DNA from: Hoplostethus atlanticus
Taxonomy: Eukaryota > Chordata > Actinopteri > Trachichthyiformes > Trachichthyidae
DNA: 64,000 bases
Assembly: GCA_034670405.1 (NCBI GenBank)
Contig: JAXDDX010000183.1
Span: forward strand, 618,501 to 682,500
Direction of reading: 5' to 3'
The notes below the pieces were generated by a model that made no database searches, was not told the origin of the DNA, and was given only the letters and a program-made list of their open reading frames with translations. The translations under genes were made by a program, and so were the position numbers. Each line of letters begins with the position of its first letter. Position 1 is the first letter of the stretch. Below, piece after piece: positions 1-13,910 of this stretch.

Positions 1-421
1 TTTATTTATTTATGTATTATGTTCTTTGTTTGGGATATCTCCATTAATATTTGAGGTTTAGATAAGGATTGTATAGTTATTCCTCTTTAATATATGAAAT
101 AAGGGCCATGATGAAATTTTAAGCATGACAGTAAAAGGCAAATATAATTTAGCAGAACTCTTAGCATGGGCATAACAGCAGAGCAAACTACTTACAGGGA
201 AAAAAAAGAGCTATTGGCAATGTACCTTGCATTTCTGGGCCGATTTTGTTGTTTGGTGTTGTATTTTTGTTATTCCTTCAGCTAACTGGCCAAATGTGAC
301 ATCATGTGAGATATTTCCAACAGACATATAATGGTATATATATAATTTGATAGCAGAACATTTTTAAGTGATCTAAAACATCAACTTTATTATTATTAAT
401 GGTAAATGTCAGGTTTTGGTG

Positions 422-790
422 TCAGTCCTTCAGAATCAAAGAGCAAGGGCTTCTTTCTACACCGACATTCAACAAACATACAGGGAGAAATCCATCGGAG
501 GAGAGATACCAGTTTCTCCACCGACAGTAACCAAGATAGACCATGATCCAAAGCAGCCAGAGGAGATGCATGAGTAAAGAGGCGTGACTCTCACTTTTCA
601 CATTCTTCTGGGAAATGTAGGAAATCACTAACAGAAGTGTAAGTAGACGAGGCAGGTTGAGGGAAAGTGGGTACATCAAAAATGTTACTCATAACACTTC
701 ATCACAAAATAACTCCTGGAATGCGTTGATTACAGATTGATTATATCTAACAGTATAAAAGTATCCAAGGGTGTATTTTTCCCTCAATAA
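422..790 (-). repeat. Interspersed repeat family R1, copy A
   Basis: Read on the minus strand, the head runs GATACTTTTATACTG, CAATCTG, CGCATTCCAGGAG and TTATTTTGTGATGAAG, then CCCTCAACCTGCCTCGTC. The tail carries GATGGATTTCT, TGTTGAATGTCGGTG and AGAAAGAAGCCCTTGCTC. The same blocks in the same order occur in copy C (24265-24665), and the tail recurs in copy B (3785-4503). No transposase is visible and the class is unknown. Confidence 0.65.
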
Positions 791-3356
791 ATCCATGCTC
801 AACAAGGACACACACACACGAGTCACGATGGGAGCATAGATGCATATACATGTGTGCGCGCACACACACACACAGAATAAAGTAGCATGAGCATGAGGTA
901 AAAACTCTAGACTTGAAGATAATACTCTATTGGGTATTAATGACATTTTGTTGCTGCAAAATGATGCGCTGAGAAAGCAGAGCTGCCACTGATTGTTATC
1001 ATCTATATACCACACACACACACCATAATGTGTATTGACTACATTTCCGAACTTTAAGCTGTGAAACACTCTGTATAGGGTGTTTTCAACCACACTGAGC
1101 TATGAGCCTCATAACCTATTCCCCTCACACAAACACCTAAACTAGAATGATCTACAATGATGATGGAGTCTCCATGATTAAATTCCAACTCCAGTGTAAC
1201 CACCATTACCAGTTCACACAATCAGTGATGACAGCAATCAATCTGCAAATGATGCAAGATACACAATCGCTCACCCAAATTACTTCAGTATTTTGTAGTT
1301 GTGTGTGGTGTGTGTGAGGGTGTGTGTGTGTATTTAGACGACACACATCTAAATAAATCCTGCACCAGCCAAACATTATCATTCCTCACTTAGGCTTGCT
1401 AAACTAACATTTTCATAAGCTCTTAATTGATTCATTTGTATTAACAATAATTAAGTCCAGCCAATGTAGTATTAATATGTGAGTAGGCTATAAGTTACAG
1501 AGAAAACAGATAGGCAATGTGTAGAGAGAAAGAAGGAAAGAAAGAAGGAAAGCAGCAGCTGTGTTAGCAGGTTGTTATTTACCACTGATCATGTGGTTTT
1601 TTGTGGATGGCTTGGGAAAACGGTAGAATTAGGGAGCGCAGAAGGGAGGGAGGGGCCTGTTGATAACCGGGCGCCTGCTCTGAATAATTTCCCCATTAAG
1701 GGAAATTTGGTTTAATTGCTTAATGATTGTGAGGTTTTAGATGAGGGTAACTGTGATTGAGAAGGGTCAAGAGTGACAGGATGCATGGAAGAGGTCGCTG
1801 AAAGAGAGGGCCAGCCAGAGCAAGTGTGGAGTGAGAGAGAGAGAATGAGAAACAGTAACAGAAAGACAACCGGCCAATAGGGTTGGGCGATTGGACGAAT
1901 TACATTGGACATCAGCAGAAGGTGGAAATTCCCTTGCTGATTTTTTGGGAATGTAAAATATATCCTAGTGCAAGACACTCAAATCAGGAAACACATGCAG
2001 GTGTAGTTGACAGATGACAACTGCTTCACAGGAGGATGTAGACTATCGCCCAACACTAGCCAGGGAAACAGAATGACAAAGAGAGAGAGAGAGGAACAGA
2101 AAGAGAGAGAGAAAAAATGACAGCGTGGTTTGAACATTACCAAACTGAGAGATGAACTATTGCCCTGTTTCCCTTCTCCGTCAAATGGTTTTGGCTAACT
2201 GTAATGGACACTTGGGCACACACACACACAATGGACCCCCTGTTGAGCTGGCTTGAGTCCACCAACTGTCCAACTGTCTCTCAGTAAGACTCCTTATGGT
2301 CGTTTCATCTCTCCAGCCAGACAGTAATAATAGCCAGATATGCTTCAAGTTTGATCAATTCAACGTGTTTTTTAACACGATTTTAAAGGCAATTAACAGA
2401 AACTTTTCTGGCTGCGCTGATTCGCGATGTATTCGACCACGTGGAGGGGTGGACAGACAGACACACACAGACAGAGTGTCTTGCACTAGGCTACATTTTA
2501 AAATACCAAATATAATTTAAATCGGCAAAAAAATCAGCGAGGAATTTCCAGCTGTGATGGATTCGGTCCAGCACCAATCCCCAATGTATTCATCCAATCT
2601 CACAACGCTAGTGTTCGCTGGATAACCCCAATCACAAACCAACTCTCACCTACTTTTCTGTCCTTGTGACATTCATGCCATGGCAAAAATATCTATTTAT
2701 GATGTTTTGTGGCATTCAATAATTTGTTGTACATTTTTCAAAGCAGTGAATCAATAGTCATCTGTGAAACTTTCCCTCCATTGATCACAGTCAGAATCCC
2801 TCACAATGTGAGGTCTAATGTGCAATCTTACATGTATGATGAGGTAAGGTAGGGTCTGCTTTATACAGATTCACATCCACCTCAGGGTGAGACCACAGGT
2901 CTCCACAGAGTACTTTTTTCAGTACAACACCGCCAACAGAGTGAGATGCGTCAAGGCCAAGGCCAACGTTATCGGTTGGGAGCCAAAATGAGTCACAGGT
3001 CTGTGTGTAATGTTTCTGTGGGCTTGGTATGCCAAACATTGGGTTAAAAAGTTTAAATACCCCCGATCTAGAACGCCACGCTTTACAGAAAAGGCTCGAC
3101 AAGGCCAATAGTGTCACACTGTCAGCTAGTAGGAGTCCAGCTAAACCTATAATAGAAGGTGTATTCACAGTCATATGAATATTGATAAGCTGGGAAAGAG
3201 CCAATGGAAAAATGTCTTTGAGGGAAGCCGAGCCAATTCATTCATCACATGACATGAATATTTATAATCCTGCTAGAATCTGAACCAATAGGAAGCTCTG
3301 CTGGGGGTTAATCAGAATAGGGATAGGATATAATCACACCAGTGGACACGCTCTGT

Positions 3357-3360
<4 letters not shown>

Positions 3361-3405
<45 letters not shown>
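3361..3405 (+). repeat. (GT)n microsatellite
   Basis: 45 bp of uninterrupted GT. Confidence 0.95.
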
Positions 3406-3408
<3 letters not shown>

Positions 3409-3626
3409 TTGTGTGTCCAGCTGTCAATGGGATGAATAGCAACTGATTAGCCTTGATTAAAGCCCAATGAATGGAGAGATGGAGGGGTAGAGAGGGAAAA
3501 GGGGGGAGAGAGAGAGATCAGAGGCTTCCCAATTGTTAAGTGTTTGCATGTAATAGCCTCAATTTAATAGATGAATCTGAATAGACCTCCCTAGGCTTCT
3601 AATGACTGCCACTGCAGAGTAGCATG

Positions 3627-3768
3627 CGCCATTCGGTGGACACCCTTATCAAATATGGTTTACAGTACCATGAGTGCACACATTTATAGCATGGGTTTCC
3701 CCCAGTGGGAATCAAAGCTCTAACCCTGGCTTTGTTAGTGCCTTGCTCTACCCACTGTAGCTACGATG
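3627..3768 (-). repeat. tRNA-derived SINE
   Basis: On the minus strand, a tRNA-like head TAGCTACAGTGGGTAGAGC (A box) is followed by a B-box-like TTTGATTCCCACTGGG. The tail GTGCACTCATGGTACTGTAA runs on to GATAAGGGTGTCC and GAATGGC. This layout (tRNA head, DTTTGATTCCC box, tail related to TGTAAGTCGCTTTGGATAAAAGCGTCTGC) is a widespread teleost SINE type. The copy is diverged, and it stops 17 bp short of repeat copy B. Confidence 0.7.
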
Positions 3769-3784
3769 GAGTTTAATAGAATTT

Positions 3785-4503
3785 TTCAAATATGTAAAAC
3801 TCAGAATCAAAGAGCAAGGGCTTCTTTCTAGACCCACCAATTTGCACCGACGTTCAACAATAATGCAGAGAGAAATCCATCGATAGCAGGAGATAGCAAT
3901 TACTCTACCGACAGCAGCCTCAATAGTCCACAATGCAGTGCAGTGACAAGACATGTTGCATTTTGCATGGAGGTACCTGATTCTCCCTTTTTCTCTACTG
4001 GCAACAACAGGTAGCACAAGCGCTATTGCACTCTCTCCTAGACGTAAAATCCGGAGTGGAGTTAGCTTGATATTGGATATTCAGTGGCTATTTGTTTGTC
4101 CACCTTCAATAACTGAAGCAACAAGGAAAAGCACATGAATGTATTTGTAATTACTGTAGGAGGAAGAACAATTAACAACCACTCGTTTCAATGCCTGAGA
4201 GAATATTTATTCTTCTGTTTAAACGCGCATTCAAATTTCAATAGCTCAAAATATTTTCTAAACACTGAAACAAGGGGTTGTAAATTGTTCTTGTCTCTTC
4301 TGGTAATCATATATATATTCATTACTGTGTTTTTACTTGTGGAAAAACAAATATCAACAGAATATCCAATATCAAGCTAACTTTACTCCGGTCACGTACA
4401 TACTCTCTAGGGGTCGGAAGGCATTCTGGGAAGTGGGTACAATAAAAAGAACATAACAGTTTAACAGTGTACAAGTATCTGAGGGTAGAATTTTCCTTTA
4501 ACA
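3785..4503 (-). repeat. Interspersed repeat family R1, copy B with internal inverted repeat
   Basis: The right end (minus-strand head) carries CCTCAGATACTTGTACACTG. The left end carries the TTGAACGTCGGTG and GGGTCTAGAAAGAAGCCC tail shared with copies A and C. Between them is a region unique to this copy with two 53-bp arms in inverted orientation (4051-4103 and 4339-4391), which agree at 47 of 53 positions by eye and enclose about 235 bp. Confidence 0.6.
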
Positions 4504-4614
4504 TGTGCATGTGTGTTTATCCATGCCTTTGCATGTGGGTATATGTAACATTACCATATCATGTATGTTCTGTGCAACATTATTGTGTGTTTAACATTTT
4601 GTGCATTTGTGTGC

Positions 4615-4662
4615 ACGTGTGTGTATTCAGTGTGTGTATTCAGTGTGTGTATTCAGTGTCCG
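4615..4662 (+). repeat. Short minisatellite
   Basis: Three near-identical copies of GTGTGTATTCA, about 14-bp period, the last ending in TCCGTATTC. Confidence 0.7.
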
Positions 4663-5053
4663 TATTTCATTTTTCGGCTCACCTGCCAAGGGTTAGTAAA
4701 CAAAACTAAAAATGAGCCTGCCAAGAATCATTTTTAGCGGCCAAAATAATTAATATGCATAATAATGTTTCATAAACATGTGTCCAAGTCTGCACAAGTT
4801 TGGATGCTACCGCTTTGTGTAGAGCAGCACAATGGACCGCCAATCAGGAGCCTGTTTGATACAGAGCCATTGTTTTGATTTGTTTGAGTGTACAGTGGCC
4901 AGAAGGGACAAAGTATGAGAACAGGCAAAGACCAAAGACCAAAGACTGTATATAACCAAGGCATTCAAATGTTATCGTCTCAAAAATACCCGGCCAGTGT
5001 GGCGATGACCCTTATCCACCAAAGACAAGTTTTACCGACATTTGGCGGCTTGC

Positions 5054-5056
<3 letters not shown>

Positions 5057-5121
<65 letters not shown>
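5057..5121 (+). repeat. (TG)n microsatellite
   Basis: 65 bp of uninterrupted TG, followed by a second array at 5237-5268. Confidence 0.95.
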
Positions 5122-5122
<1 letters not shown>

Positions 5123-5235
5123 CAATTGGTGTTCCAACCATGGTTGTACGGCTGTTCCACTATGTGATGACTGACTGGAGGTTTTAATTAACGCTTACTT
5201 GTGGCAATTTTTTCTTGCCTCAAACATTCTGGAGG

Positions 5236-5271
<36 letters not shown>

Positions 5272-6715
5272 ATGATTGATCAAGTGCGCGTCATTAACCT
5301 CCCTGAACAAACATCAATATCATACAACCAGACAACTGTGCTTCCTGTCTCTCTCTCCACTACCACCTAACCTTTAAAAGAAACCCTCATCTCTCTAAGG
5401 CCATTTCTGCAATACTTCCTCAGATGGGAAAAATACATTAGGAAGTACACACTACAGAGAAAACGCTGATAGGAATCCAGATTTCCTGCTTACTTCTCAT
5501 TTTCTTTGGCATAAAGTTAAGAGTGGGCTTGAAAAACAACATGTATGGGAGACATTAGGGGAATAGAGAAAGAAGTAGAGGAGGAAATGGGTCTGTAGGC
5601 AAACTTGAACACAACACACCCAAAATAGTTTTATTTTTCACCTGGTAGCATGTAGGTACACTTTTCTCTGCGGGGTAAAGGGGATGTGGCCAGTGGCTCT
5701 GGGTATTGAAGCCTTGTGTCTAAATAAAAAAGCTGCAACATTGAGGAAACAATTGTATGCCTCCTGTGATTTAGTTTTTACTTCCCAGCAAAGGAGATGC
5801 TTATTATTAGTAGCCTTAATTATTTTATTTGCATAACTGCTAGCTCCATGACTCGGCGTATATATAGTCCCTGAATATTAGCTGTACCTTAGATGATGTT
5901 TTAATTATTGTTGCATTCCCTACAAAACTCAACCAAACTAAAATATCAGTCAGAATGGGACAACCGAAAGACTAAAACATCAAGCAAACAAAACATATGG
6001 GATAAAGAAAGTAGCAGCTAAAAAGGCACCCAACTATGATGACAGCAACCCTTTTATCAACTGGATGCAGGAGAAGCCTAGCAGTAGCTGTCTTAACTGG
6101 GATGCAACACCTATGGAGAACTGTAGGGGGCAGTCAGGAGAGCAGAAAGGAGTCAATCATTTAATGTATAAATGCAATGTAAGTTTGGCATCGAACACCC
6201 ACTGTGGCTCGTGGAATTAAAAAGATTGTTTCCTGCCCTGATTGCAAGATGGCAGAATCAAGATACTTTGTAAGGTTAACAGTAGCAACTATGTCACCTT
6301 GTTTGGATCTGAAATCACTCCTACTCTCCTTAGGTCGATATCACGCGGGACAGAGGGATGGACGAACAGCGACAGATCCATAATCCTCCCTGTCCAATTT
6401 TTTTAAAAATCCAATAGACAATTCTATTAACAAAGACAGTTGATAAGATAACAGCTCACCAGTATGAGCTACTACCAACACATAGAAATGCCAGATTCTC
6501 ATTGGTTATGAATCTTAACTCAAGCACAAGGTTACTAGGCTTCATTGTTTAGATTGTTTCTTGGTTTTTGGAGGGTCAGGCAGGTGAGTTTGGAGAAAAT
6601 TCAACTGTCCCCACTGTCCCAAGATGCAGCTGAATTAGTCACAGACTAGTAAACAAGCAAGTCCATATTTTGTTGTGGAAACACACTTCCTCATGTTTAA
6701 TGCATTTCCTTCATC

Positions 6716-6720
<5 letters not shown>

Positions 6721-6783
<63 letters not shown>
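6721..6783 (+). repeat. (CA)n microsatellite
   Basis: 63 bp of CA with one T interruption. Confidence 0.95.
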
Positions 6784-6785
<2 letters not shown>

Positions 6786-8874
6786 CCTGCATATATCTCA
6801 GTAGCCAGAAAAATCTCCTCATACTCTCAAATGTTTCAAATCTTTCCAAATACAGCATTTGAGTTTATCACAACTATGGATTTTTTTTAAATTGTATTTT
6901 TTGACCTCTGTCTTCAACACACTTCAAAAGTCTTCTCTCTACTCTCAGTGGTTATAAAGCTAAAGCCAGTCAGTCTCAGTGTGTCTAAAACACTCATCTG
7001 GGATTAGGAGCCATTTATTTGTCTCAGCTCCAGTAATACTATGAGAGCCTCGCTTCAATCCAATGAATATTTCACACTTTCATTTCATATGCAATCTCTG
7101 GCGTTGAGAAGTGTGTTTTGCAGGGTATCATTCCGTGGAGTTTAATTCTGTTTGTCTGTGTGCGTGTGCGTGTGTGTGTGTGTGTGTTGTGGCGTGTTAG
7201 TGTGTGGCACTTTATATTCAATCTCCAAGTGTTTTGTGGTGTCTTATTCTCTGTGTGTATACGTATGTGTGTGTGCTTTCATATTCGGTTTCTGTGCTGA
7301 GAAGGGATTTCACTGCAGGCATTCAGAGGATATTAACAATAAGCAGGATTTTATTTGACTTTTTGTGTGAATGCGTGTGTGCGTGTGTCTAGAGGGGGTG
7401 ATGGAGACTGGTTCAAAAAACCTGCAGAAAGTCGCTAAATGTGTGTCTGCGGGGAGGCTATACAGAAGTGTACCTAAAGCTATAACCAGAAACGCTCAAA
7501 CACACATACACACATTTACAGTCATAACTCCTACCTCAATATGGAAACCTGCTGAACCAGTTCTAACCAACTGTCAACCTGCCATTCAAATGACCCATCA
7601 CTCATCTAGTGTTTCTACTTCTAGTTTTTATAGATGCCTAATCTATTTCTCCTTCTTTGAGATGGATGAGTCTCCCGTCTGCACCAAAAATATTGACTGC
7701 ATGTAAAGGAGCAGAGGGCTTCCATATTCAGGACGATGGGCCAGGCCACAACATCTTCACTATCAGTCTACCAACAGAAAGCTCCCATTCAAATATCCCA
7801 TTAATGTTCTATTTGTTTCCCGTTCAGTAAGTACAATCAGAATCAAACTCTCTTCATTTTAAATGTAAAGGAATGGTTGACATTAATTCAGGAAGATGGT
7901 AACAACTCTCATACTGATGTACAATACACATGGCCCAGGGACAACAAGTCCCAGGGGTCAGTGCTGGACTACTACACATCACTCTACATATGTACAAAAA
8001 AGCAGGTCATTACATCAGGTGTACTGATTGGTCAGGACTGTCTAAAGAGAGAGGGGGCATTACAGCAGGTGCTGTCAGGTGTTAAAAAGTGATCATAAAA
8101 TACATGGGGACTAGTTATAGCTTCAAGAATTCAAACCTCTCACACACACGCATGCAAAGCAGCACAGATGTACGCTTACACACAAATACACACAGATACT
8201 TGCACATGTAGCCGCCCTACCCAACTAAAGGCCCTGAACCAACAACCTGAGCAAACATTGGCTACGGCTGGCACGAACTGCAGCAAACTAGCATGTTTGG
8301 ACCACTGCATCGCCATAGCAACAGCACACACACATTCCCTCCTGGGAGCGGGGGTGATTGGAGACCCCAACTCCCACCCCAGCCCTTCAAATGAAGGTAC
8401 ATTTGGTCCTGGTCTAAACAACTGAATTATTTTCCAACTGGAATCATGGAGTCATGGCCAGGGTGAGGTTTTTAGTTGTTTTTTTTATTTATTTTTTTAA
8501 ACTTACTTAAAAAGACATTGTGGTTGTAAAACAGATGTATTATATTCTCCATGCGCCTAGGACTGACTAGTGGAACTTTAGACTCTAACACCTCAGCACA
8601 GAACAGCTCTGCAGACAGGATCACAGTGCCCTACGGTGGGTGAAAACTAGTCAACAGCATGACCAGTGTACGCTGATGAAACACTACAAAACCATGGCAA
8701 CAGGCTCTCGTAATAGTAATCCCTGAGGTCAGATGCTGGCCGCCTGACTCTGTTATTGCTCCTGTCGCTAATTCATACGGCCCATGGATTCTGCCCTTAG
8801 GGTGCGAGTGTGGCTTAGTGTATCGTATTGTACATTCCCACCCCCTGCCACCCATCATAAGGCCTTAAGTGAGT

Positions 8875-8876
8875 GA

Positions 8877-8916
<40 letters not shown>

Positions 8917-8919
8917 AAA
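8875..8919 (+). repeat. (GAAA)n microsatellite
   Basis: About eleven uninterrupted GAAA units. Confidence 0.95.
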
Positions 8920-9960
8920 TGTAGGAGGGTGAGAGTTTTACATCACTAAATCCAATGCACAGAGGCTACCTTGAACAAGAGAGCTCATCTGACCCAGACA
9001 TACAGACATAACAAAACTAGGCAGTGTAGCTCATCCGCAAAGAGAATAATCTAGGCCACCTCCTCTCTAAAATTGCTGTGGGAATATTATTGCTTCACCC
9101 TAAAGATGGTACTCATTAGCCACTTTTCCACTGCAGGGCTTGGTGGAGCTTGTCAAGGCCAAGGCCATCTCAAAGTGTTTAGAACATAAGATTGAAAACA
9201 TTCTTCATTTTGTTGCAACTATACCCCAGCTGATGAATCATCTCTTGGCCAGAAGATCCAAAAAGAACCGCAGAAAAATACTATTTAAAATGTATACCAA
9301 ATTATGTTGTCCCACCTAGATTTAGGTGATTAGAGTGATCACTTCAGTTCTTCCCAGAGGTTTTTTACAGCACTCTGAGAGAAGTTGCCTACTAATGCAA
9401 CTTTGTGCTTAATTAGTTCAGAAAATCTCAAACTAATCTTGCAGTATTTATCCATCCTTGAAGGCATATGAACTGAGGGCAGGGTAATATACATTTCAGA
9501 GAAACACAATCTAGCCTCTGGGTTCTCCAGCTTTTTATGGGAAATGAAAAAATTAGTTCACCATAAGACACAGGCTCATTAAAACATGTTGACACTGTTT
9601 TTATGTGCAGACCCACCAAAAGTAGGCATAAGATTCATTTAGGGTCCCGAGCCATGGCTCAAAAAGCCTTAATCTAGGCCATTTATCACATTCTAATAAT
9701 GTCAGAGTATCCATGAGAGAAGATGAAAAGAAATACCACTTTCCAAAGGGGAAAATGAAAAATGACACTTTCCTTGGGGGGGTTAAGAAAAATAGAGAAT
9801 ATATGGATTAAGTTTGCAAAGCCCCAAAAAGTGAATTGCTAATGACATAACGCCTAACACTTAAGGCAAGTTAAAACCTTTACCTTTTGAATTCTGCTTG
9901 TGAGGCAATATTTTATCCAAAGGAGTGGCTTATAGGCCACTGCAGCTCAATCCTCTAGTG

Positions 9961-10079
<119 letters not shown>

Positions 10080-10728
10080 CCTTGTGCACATAGACAGTCC
10101 ACCCACAGTGATAAGAATCAAAAGAATTGCATCACATGAAAGGGATCCGCTATCTAAAAGATTAAATTAGGATGATGGTGGACTGGCATTATTGACTTAA
10201 ATACATGGACTAAAATGCTATGAAGCTGTCTGTAGGGAGGGCGAGCTCTCTGGCTAGCGTTATTTCTTCCTTGCAGGCTAGGCTAGCTAGCTAGCTGCTT
10301 AGATGGAACGACATGTGACTGCTTAGCTCACTGTCAGACACTGAGGTAGTGAGCCACTCAATTTGACGGTCAACAAAGTGTAAACCCTTTCATATGCATA
10401 GAAATAATTTAATTGTGTTAGTGCCAATGCAAAGGTGAAAAGTACATTTAATCCCTTTCCATCCACACACAGCAATTTGACTACGCTAGGGAGGTGCTGT
10501 ATACAACTGGATGGGGCAAGCTATTGGAAGCCATGGAACATTTCATTTTATAGTCTTAGCAGCATTGTTTGTAGTCAGCTGGCTGACTAGTGAGCTTCTG
10601 TTCTACTCTCTACTCTTTTCAGAATACAGAAAGTCAAACAAAGTCACCGATTTATTTTTTTACAATCTCAGATCAAAACACAGGAGCAGACCAAACCAGT
10701 TAAGTTCTACTCGTTGGGGTGTTCTTAC

Positions 10729-10830
10729 CTTGTCCTTGTCTTCTACCAGGTCGCTCAGTATATCATCAGGGTCCAGGATCCCCCCGTCACAGTATTCCAC
10801 ATGGTGGGTTCGAACCAGGAAGTCCCCTTC
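10729..10830 (-). CDS. pard3b: Par-3 family polarity protein, coding exon 2 (PARD3B-like)
   Basis: This 102-bp exon encodes 34 residues including HHVEYCDGGILDPDDILSD and VEDKDK. It is the second half of the N-terminal oligomerisation domain and matches the HHLEY.DGGILDPDD pattern I know from PARD3B. Acceptor: a pyrimidine tract CTCCCTGTCTTTTAG, then GAAGGG. Donor: AAG followed by GTAAGA. Both ends are phase 0, so it follows exon 1 without a shift. The acidic pair equivalent to Par-3 Asp70-Asp71, which takes part in self-association, is Glu-Asp here (residues 69-70 of the spliced protein). The exon is invisible as an open frame because it is short and lies under an unrelated plus-strand frame. 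Confidence 0.9.
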
Positions 10831-13700
10831 CTAAAAGACAGGGAGTCGTCATCAAGACAAACCTGCATCCTAATATGTGGACAGACCTAAACCATATATC
10901 GCCGGTACCCCCCCATGTATGCATGTGCAGTCATGCTTGAAAGTTTGTCAAGTGTCATTATTTAATATATTATAGAGGAACCTCAATCTTAATGAAGAGA
11001 TCACAATGGAGGTCATGACACAGGTCTAATTGAAATACATGGGATATTGTCAATTTTCTGACACATCACAAATACTTACTATTTGGAAGGGGCCCTAATC
11101 CATTCACTTCTTTCAGCTATGTCTTTTGGCTTGAACAGAAAGAAGCCAAAGCTCCTGGTCACCAACTCATTCTTTCTCCTCCTCATTTATGTAGCTCTCC
11201 CTATTCAAATTTATTCTCCCCCAACCCTTCTATCCTCTGCCCTTTCTTGGCCTCACACCCCCTCCCTACATCTTACACCTCTTCCCCTAGGTGACTTGTA
11301 TAGATTACAACTCCAGCATGCTTCCACCACCAACCTCCCTCCCTCTTCCTCCCTCTCCCTCTCCCCCTTCTCCCTCAATGCTGTATTGGTTCTGTGATTA
11401 ATGACATCGCCCATGCACTGGACAGCTGACTACACAGAGGAGGTTGTTGAACAACATATTGAGACAATACACACACACACACAGAAAAACATGCAGCCTA
11501 GGGAAAGGTATGACTCAAAAACATGGAGCAACACAGTGTGGCACTCCATTAAATCCTTCTTTCAGGGTCAGGTGATTGTCAGTGCTTTTCAAAAAATACT
11601 CTCACAGAGGGAAAAAAGTCCTGTTCTATAGCCATGTGCATCACTGGAAATCTTGATGCTAATGACAGTTTCTATACTGAATTAAATATCGGTTCTGGAA
11701 TGACACTCTTTACAACATCTTTCTTTGTTGAATGCAAGCATATTTTATTCTATAATAGGGTGAATTGGTTTCTATAGCCCCTTTCAAACAGAGAAGCCAG
11801 CAAAAAGGCGTTATTGTAAATGTGGCTGTACTAGTCCCAAATCCATTCATACAGCATTTAGCAGCTTGTAGCCTTTCACACACAATCACTATTGCTTTGT
11901 TTTATTGTTTAAAAGCATGCTCAGGCAATGGAAGCTATACATACAGCTACTTGTAATGCAGACTAGATTCAATTGATTGGCGTGGGGAAATCTGAATTCT
12001 TGCTGAAAGAATCCAACATTTTGAAATGTATTTAAAAGGTATCAAAAACTCTATTTTTAAATAGATATTGATTTGATAAAAAAAAAAACTATTGTTAAAT
12101 GCTCAGCTTTGATATTCTGTCTGAGCAAACAACTTGGCTGTACAAGCTGCTTTGTGCCTGGTAGGAGTGCTAGAAATGCTAAACCTCATTCCTGAGGGGC
12201 AAGACCACAGGACAGGTTTGAAATCAGGATTTTTAAAGGGAAGTCGTGCAGCTGAATTCAGAGATATATATAAAAATAAGTGTTACTGTACTCTGCTACT
12301 CTCATGCATCATGTGTTTTTTTTTTACATCTTAGTGCTTCCTTCAGACATTTTGGACAGGGTAGAAAGGCCACAGATCTTTTAGGCAGGGTGGTTGTTAG
12401 CTACGTGGCCGAGTAGCGAAAACACTTTTCACTCTAGTTCATTGCTGTTGGACAAAGGTGTGGCCCACTTGTTTATGATGAAGCCTGGACAAATGTAGCT
12501 CAACATAACTGATCCTACTCATTCTTCATTACCATCTGGCACCGGTTGATATATGCAAGTCATTTACGAACATGGTTGTTATTGTTTACTTTAGAATAAC
12601 CATTTATCTCGAGTTGAATATAGCCTGAGTCCATAAAAAAAACTCCAGTATGTTACAGAATGATGAATTTAAATGACCATTCATTCACAGCCTCCATTCA
12701 GCTATTACCGTTACACAAGACTGTGTCTGACTCATAGATACCGGGGCTGTTTATACTATTATATTCTCTCTCTCCCTCTCCATCCCTCCCTTTCCTGATG
12801 GAATTCATTGTTCGACTCCATTGTAACACTGACTTGGCTCACAACCAGGCCAGATGTAAGGGAGAAAGTGATGTTTTGAACACTGTGTTTGCTTTGTTTT
12901 ATTTCCACTCTCGGACACTGTTTATCTTGCATGTGCACGATCAATCAGGGATTTCTGGCCATATTAAACTCTTAGGCAACCCACACGAATGTTTTGGTGA
13001 TTACTAAAGAAAATTTTAACCCGTTCAACTCACCATGTAAAATATGTTGTATTTTTTGTTCCTTAATATTTGCACATACCTTTTCATTGAGTCTCAATAG
13101 GGTATTTTCCCTCAGAATGGTATCCAACAGATTGACCTTTGCCCATAATGGTTTATTGGTCAGTCCTCCACCCCTCATCCTCACACATACAGCAATCCAC
13201 TCCACAAGCGACTTTACTAGCTTGCTCACAGCCAACAAACTAGCCACTTAAATCTCACAGGTGAGAAAAGCCTATTCTCTCTGCAGATTCTAATGCTTTA
13301 TCTGGGCTAGAGCATATGTTTGATTAGTATGATCAAACCAAAATAACCAGTTTTTATTATAGTTTTGTTGCATTACCATTATTATCTTAAGCCTCTTACT
13401 ATTCACATGTTCCTGTTTGCATGGCATATTCAATATCATTGAGAACACTGGAATCTGTCTCTACATTTAAAACTGACTGCTGAATGCGAGCCACAGCACG
13501 GCAATAATAATCAAGTTATGTGCCTTAATTGCAGCAGGAAGAATATGCAGCAAATTTGGAAATACAAGCTTTTTGCAGGACACCAACAACATGCATTCCT
13601 GTGGAGAGCTGCTGTTGTTTTGAGGTCAGCAACCCCTTTTAATCTGTTATTAGAGTATGGAAACCATACAACCAAGGAGACAGAGACAGAGAGGTAGAGC

Positions 13701-13910
13701 AATAAGAGTGGTGAGTACACTGATCTAATCTGAATTTCAGGAGGATTGCATGGATTAAGTGTTAGGTATTGTCAGTGTACTGCAAAAACCTTGGAGAAAA
13801 AATAATTCTGCCAGGTTTAAAACATAAAAGGGAGAGACAGATATTGGAAGCCTAAAGATAAGAGTTGTAAACACATTGATCTAATCTGAAAATCAGTGGG
13901 ATTAGCACTT
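13701..13910 (+). repeat. Imperfect tandem duplication
   Basis: AATAAGAGTGG..CACTGATCTAATCTGA at 13701 recurs as GATAAGAGTTG..CATTGATCTAATCTGA at 13857, a period of about 156 bp. Similarity is clear over about 50 bp and fades after that. Confidence 0.5.
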
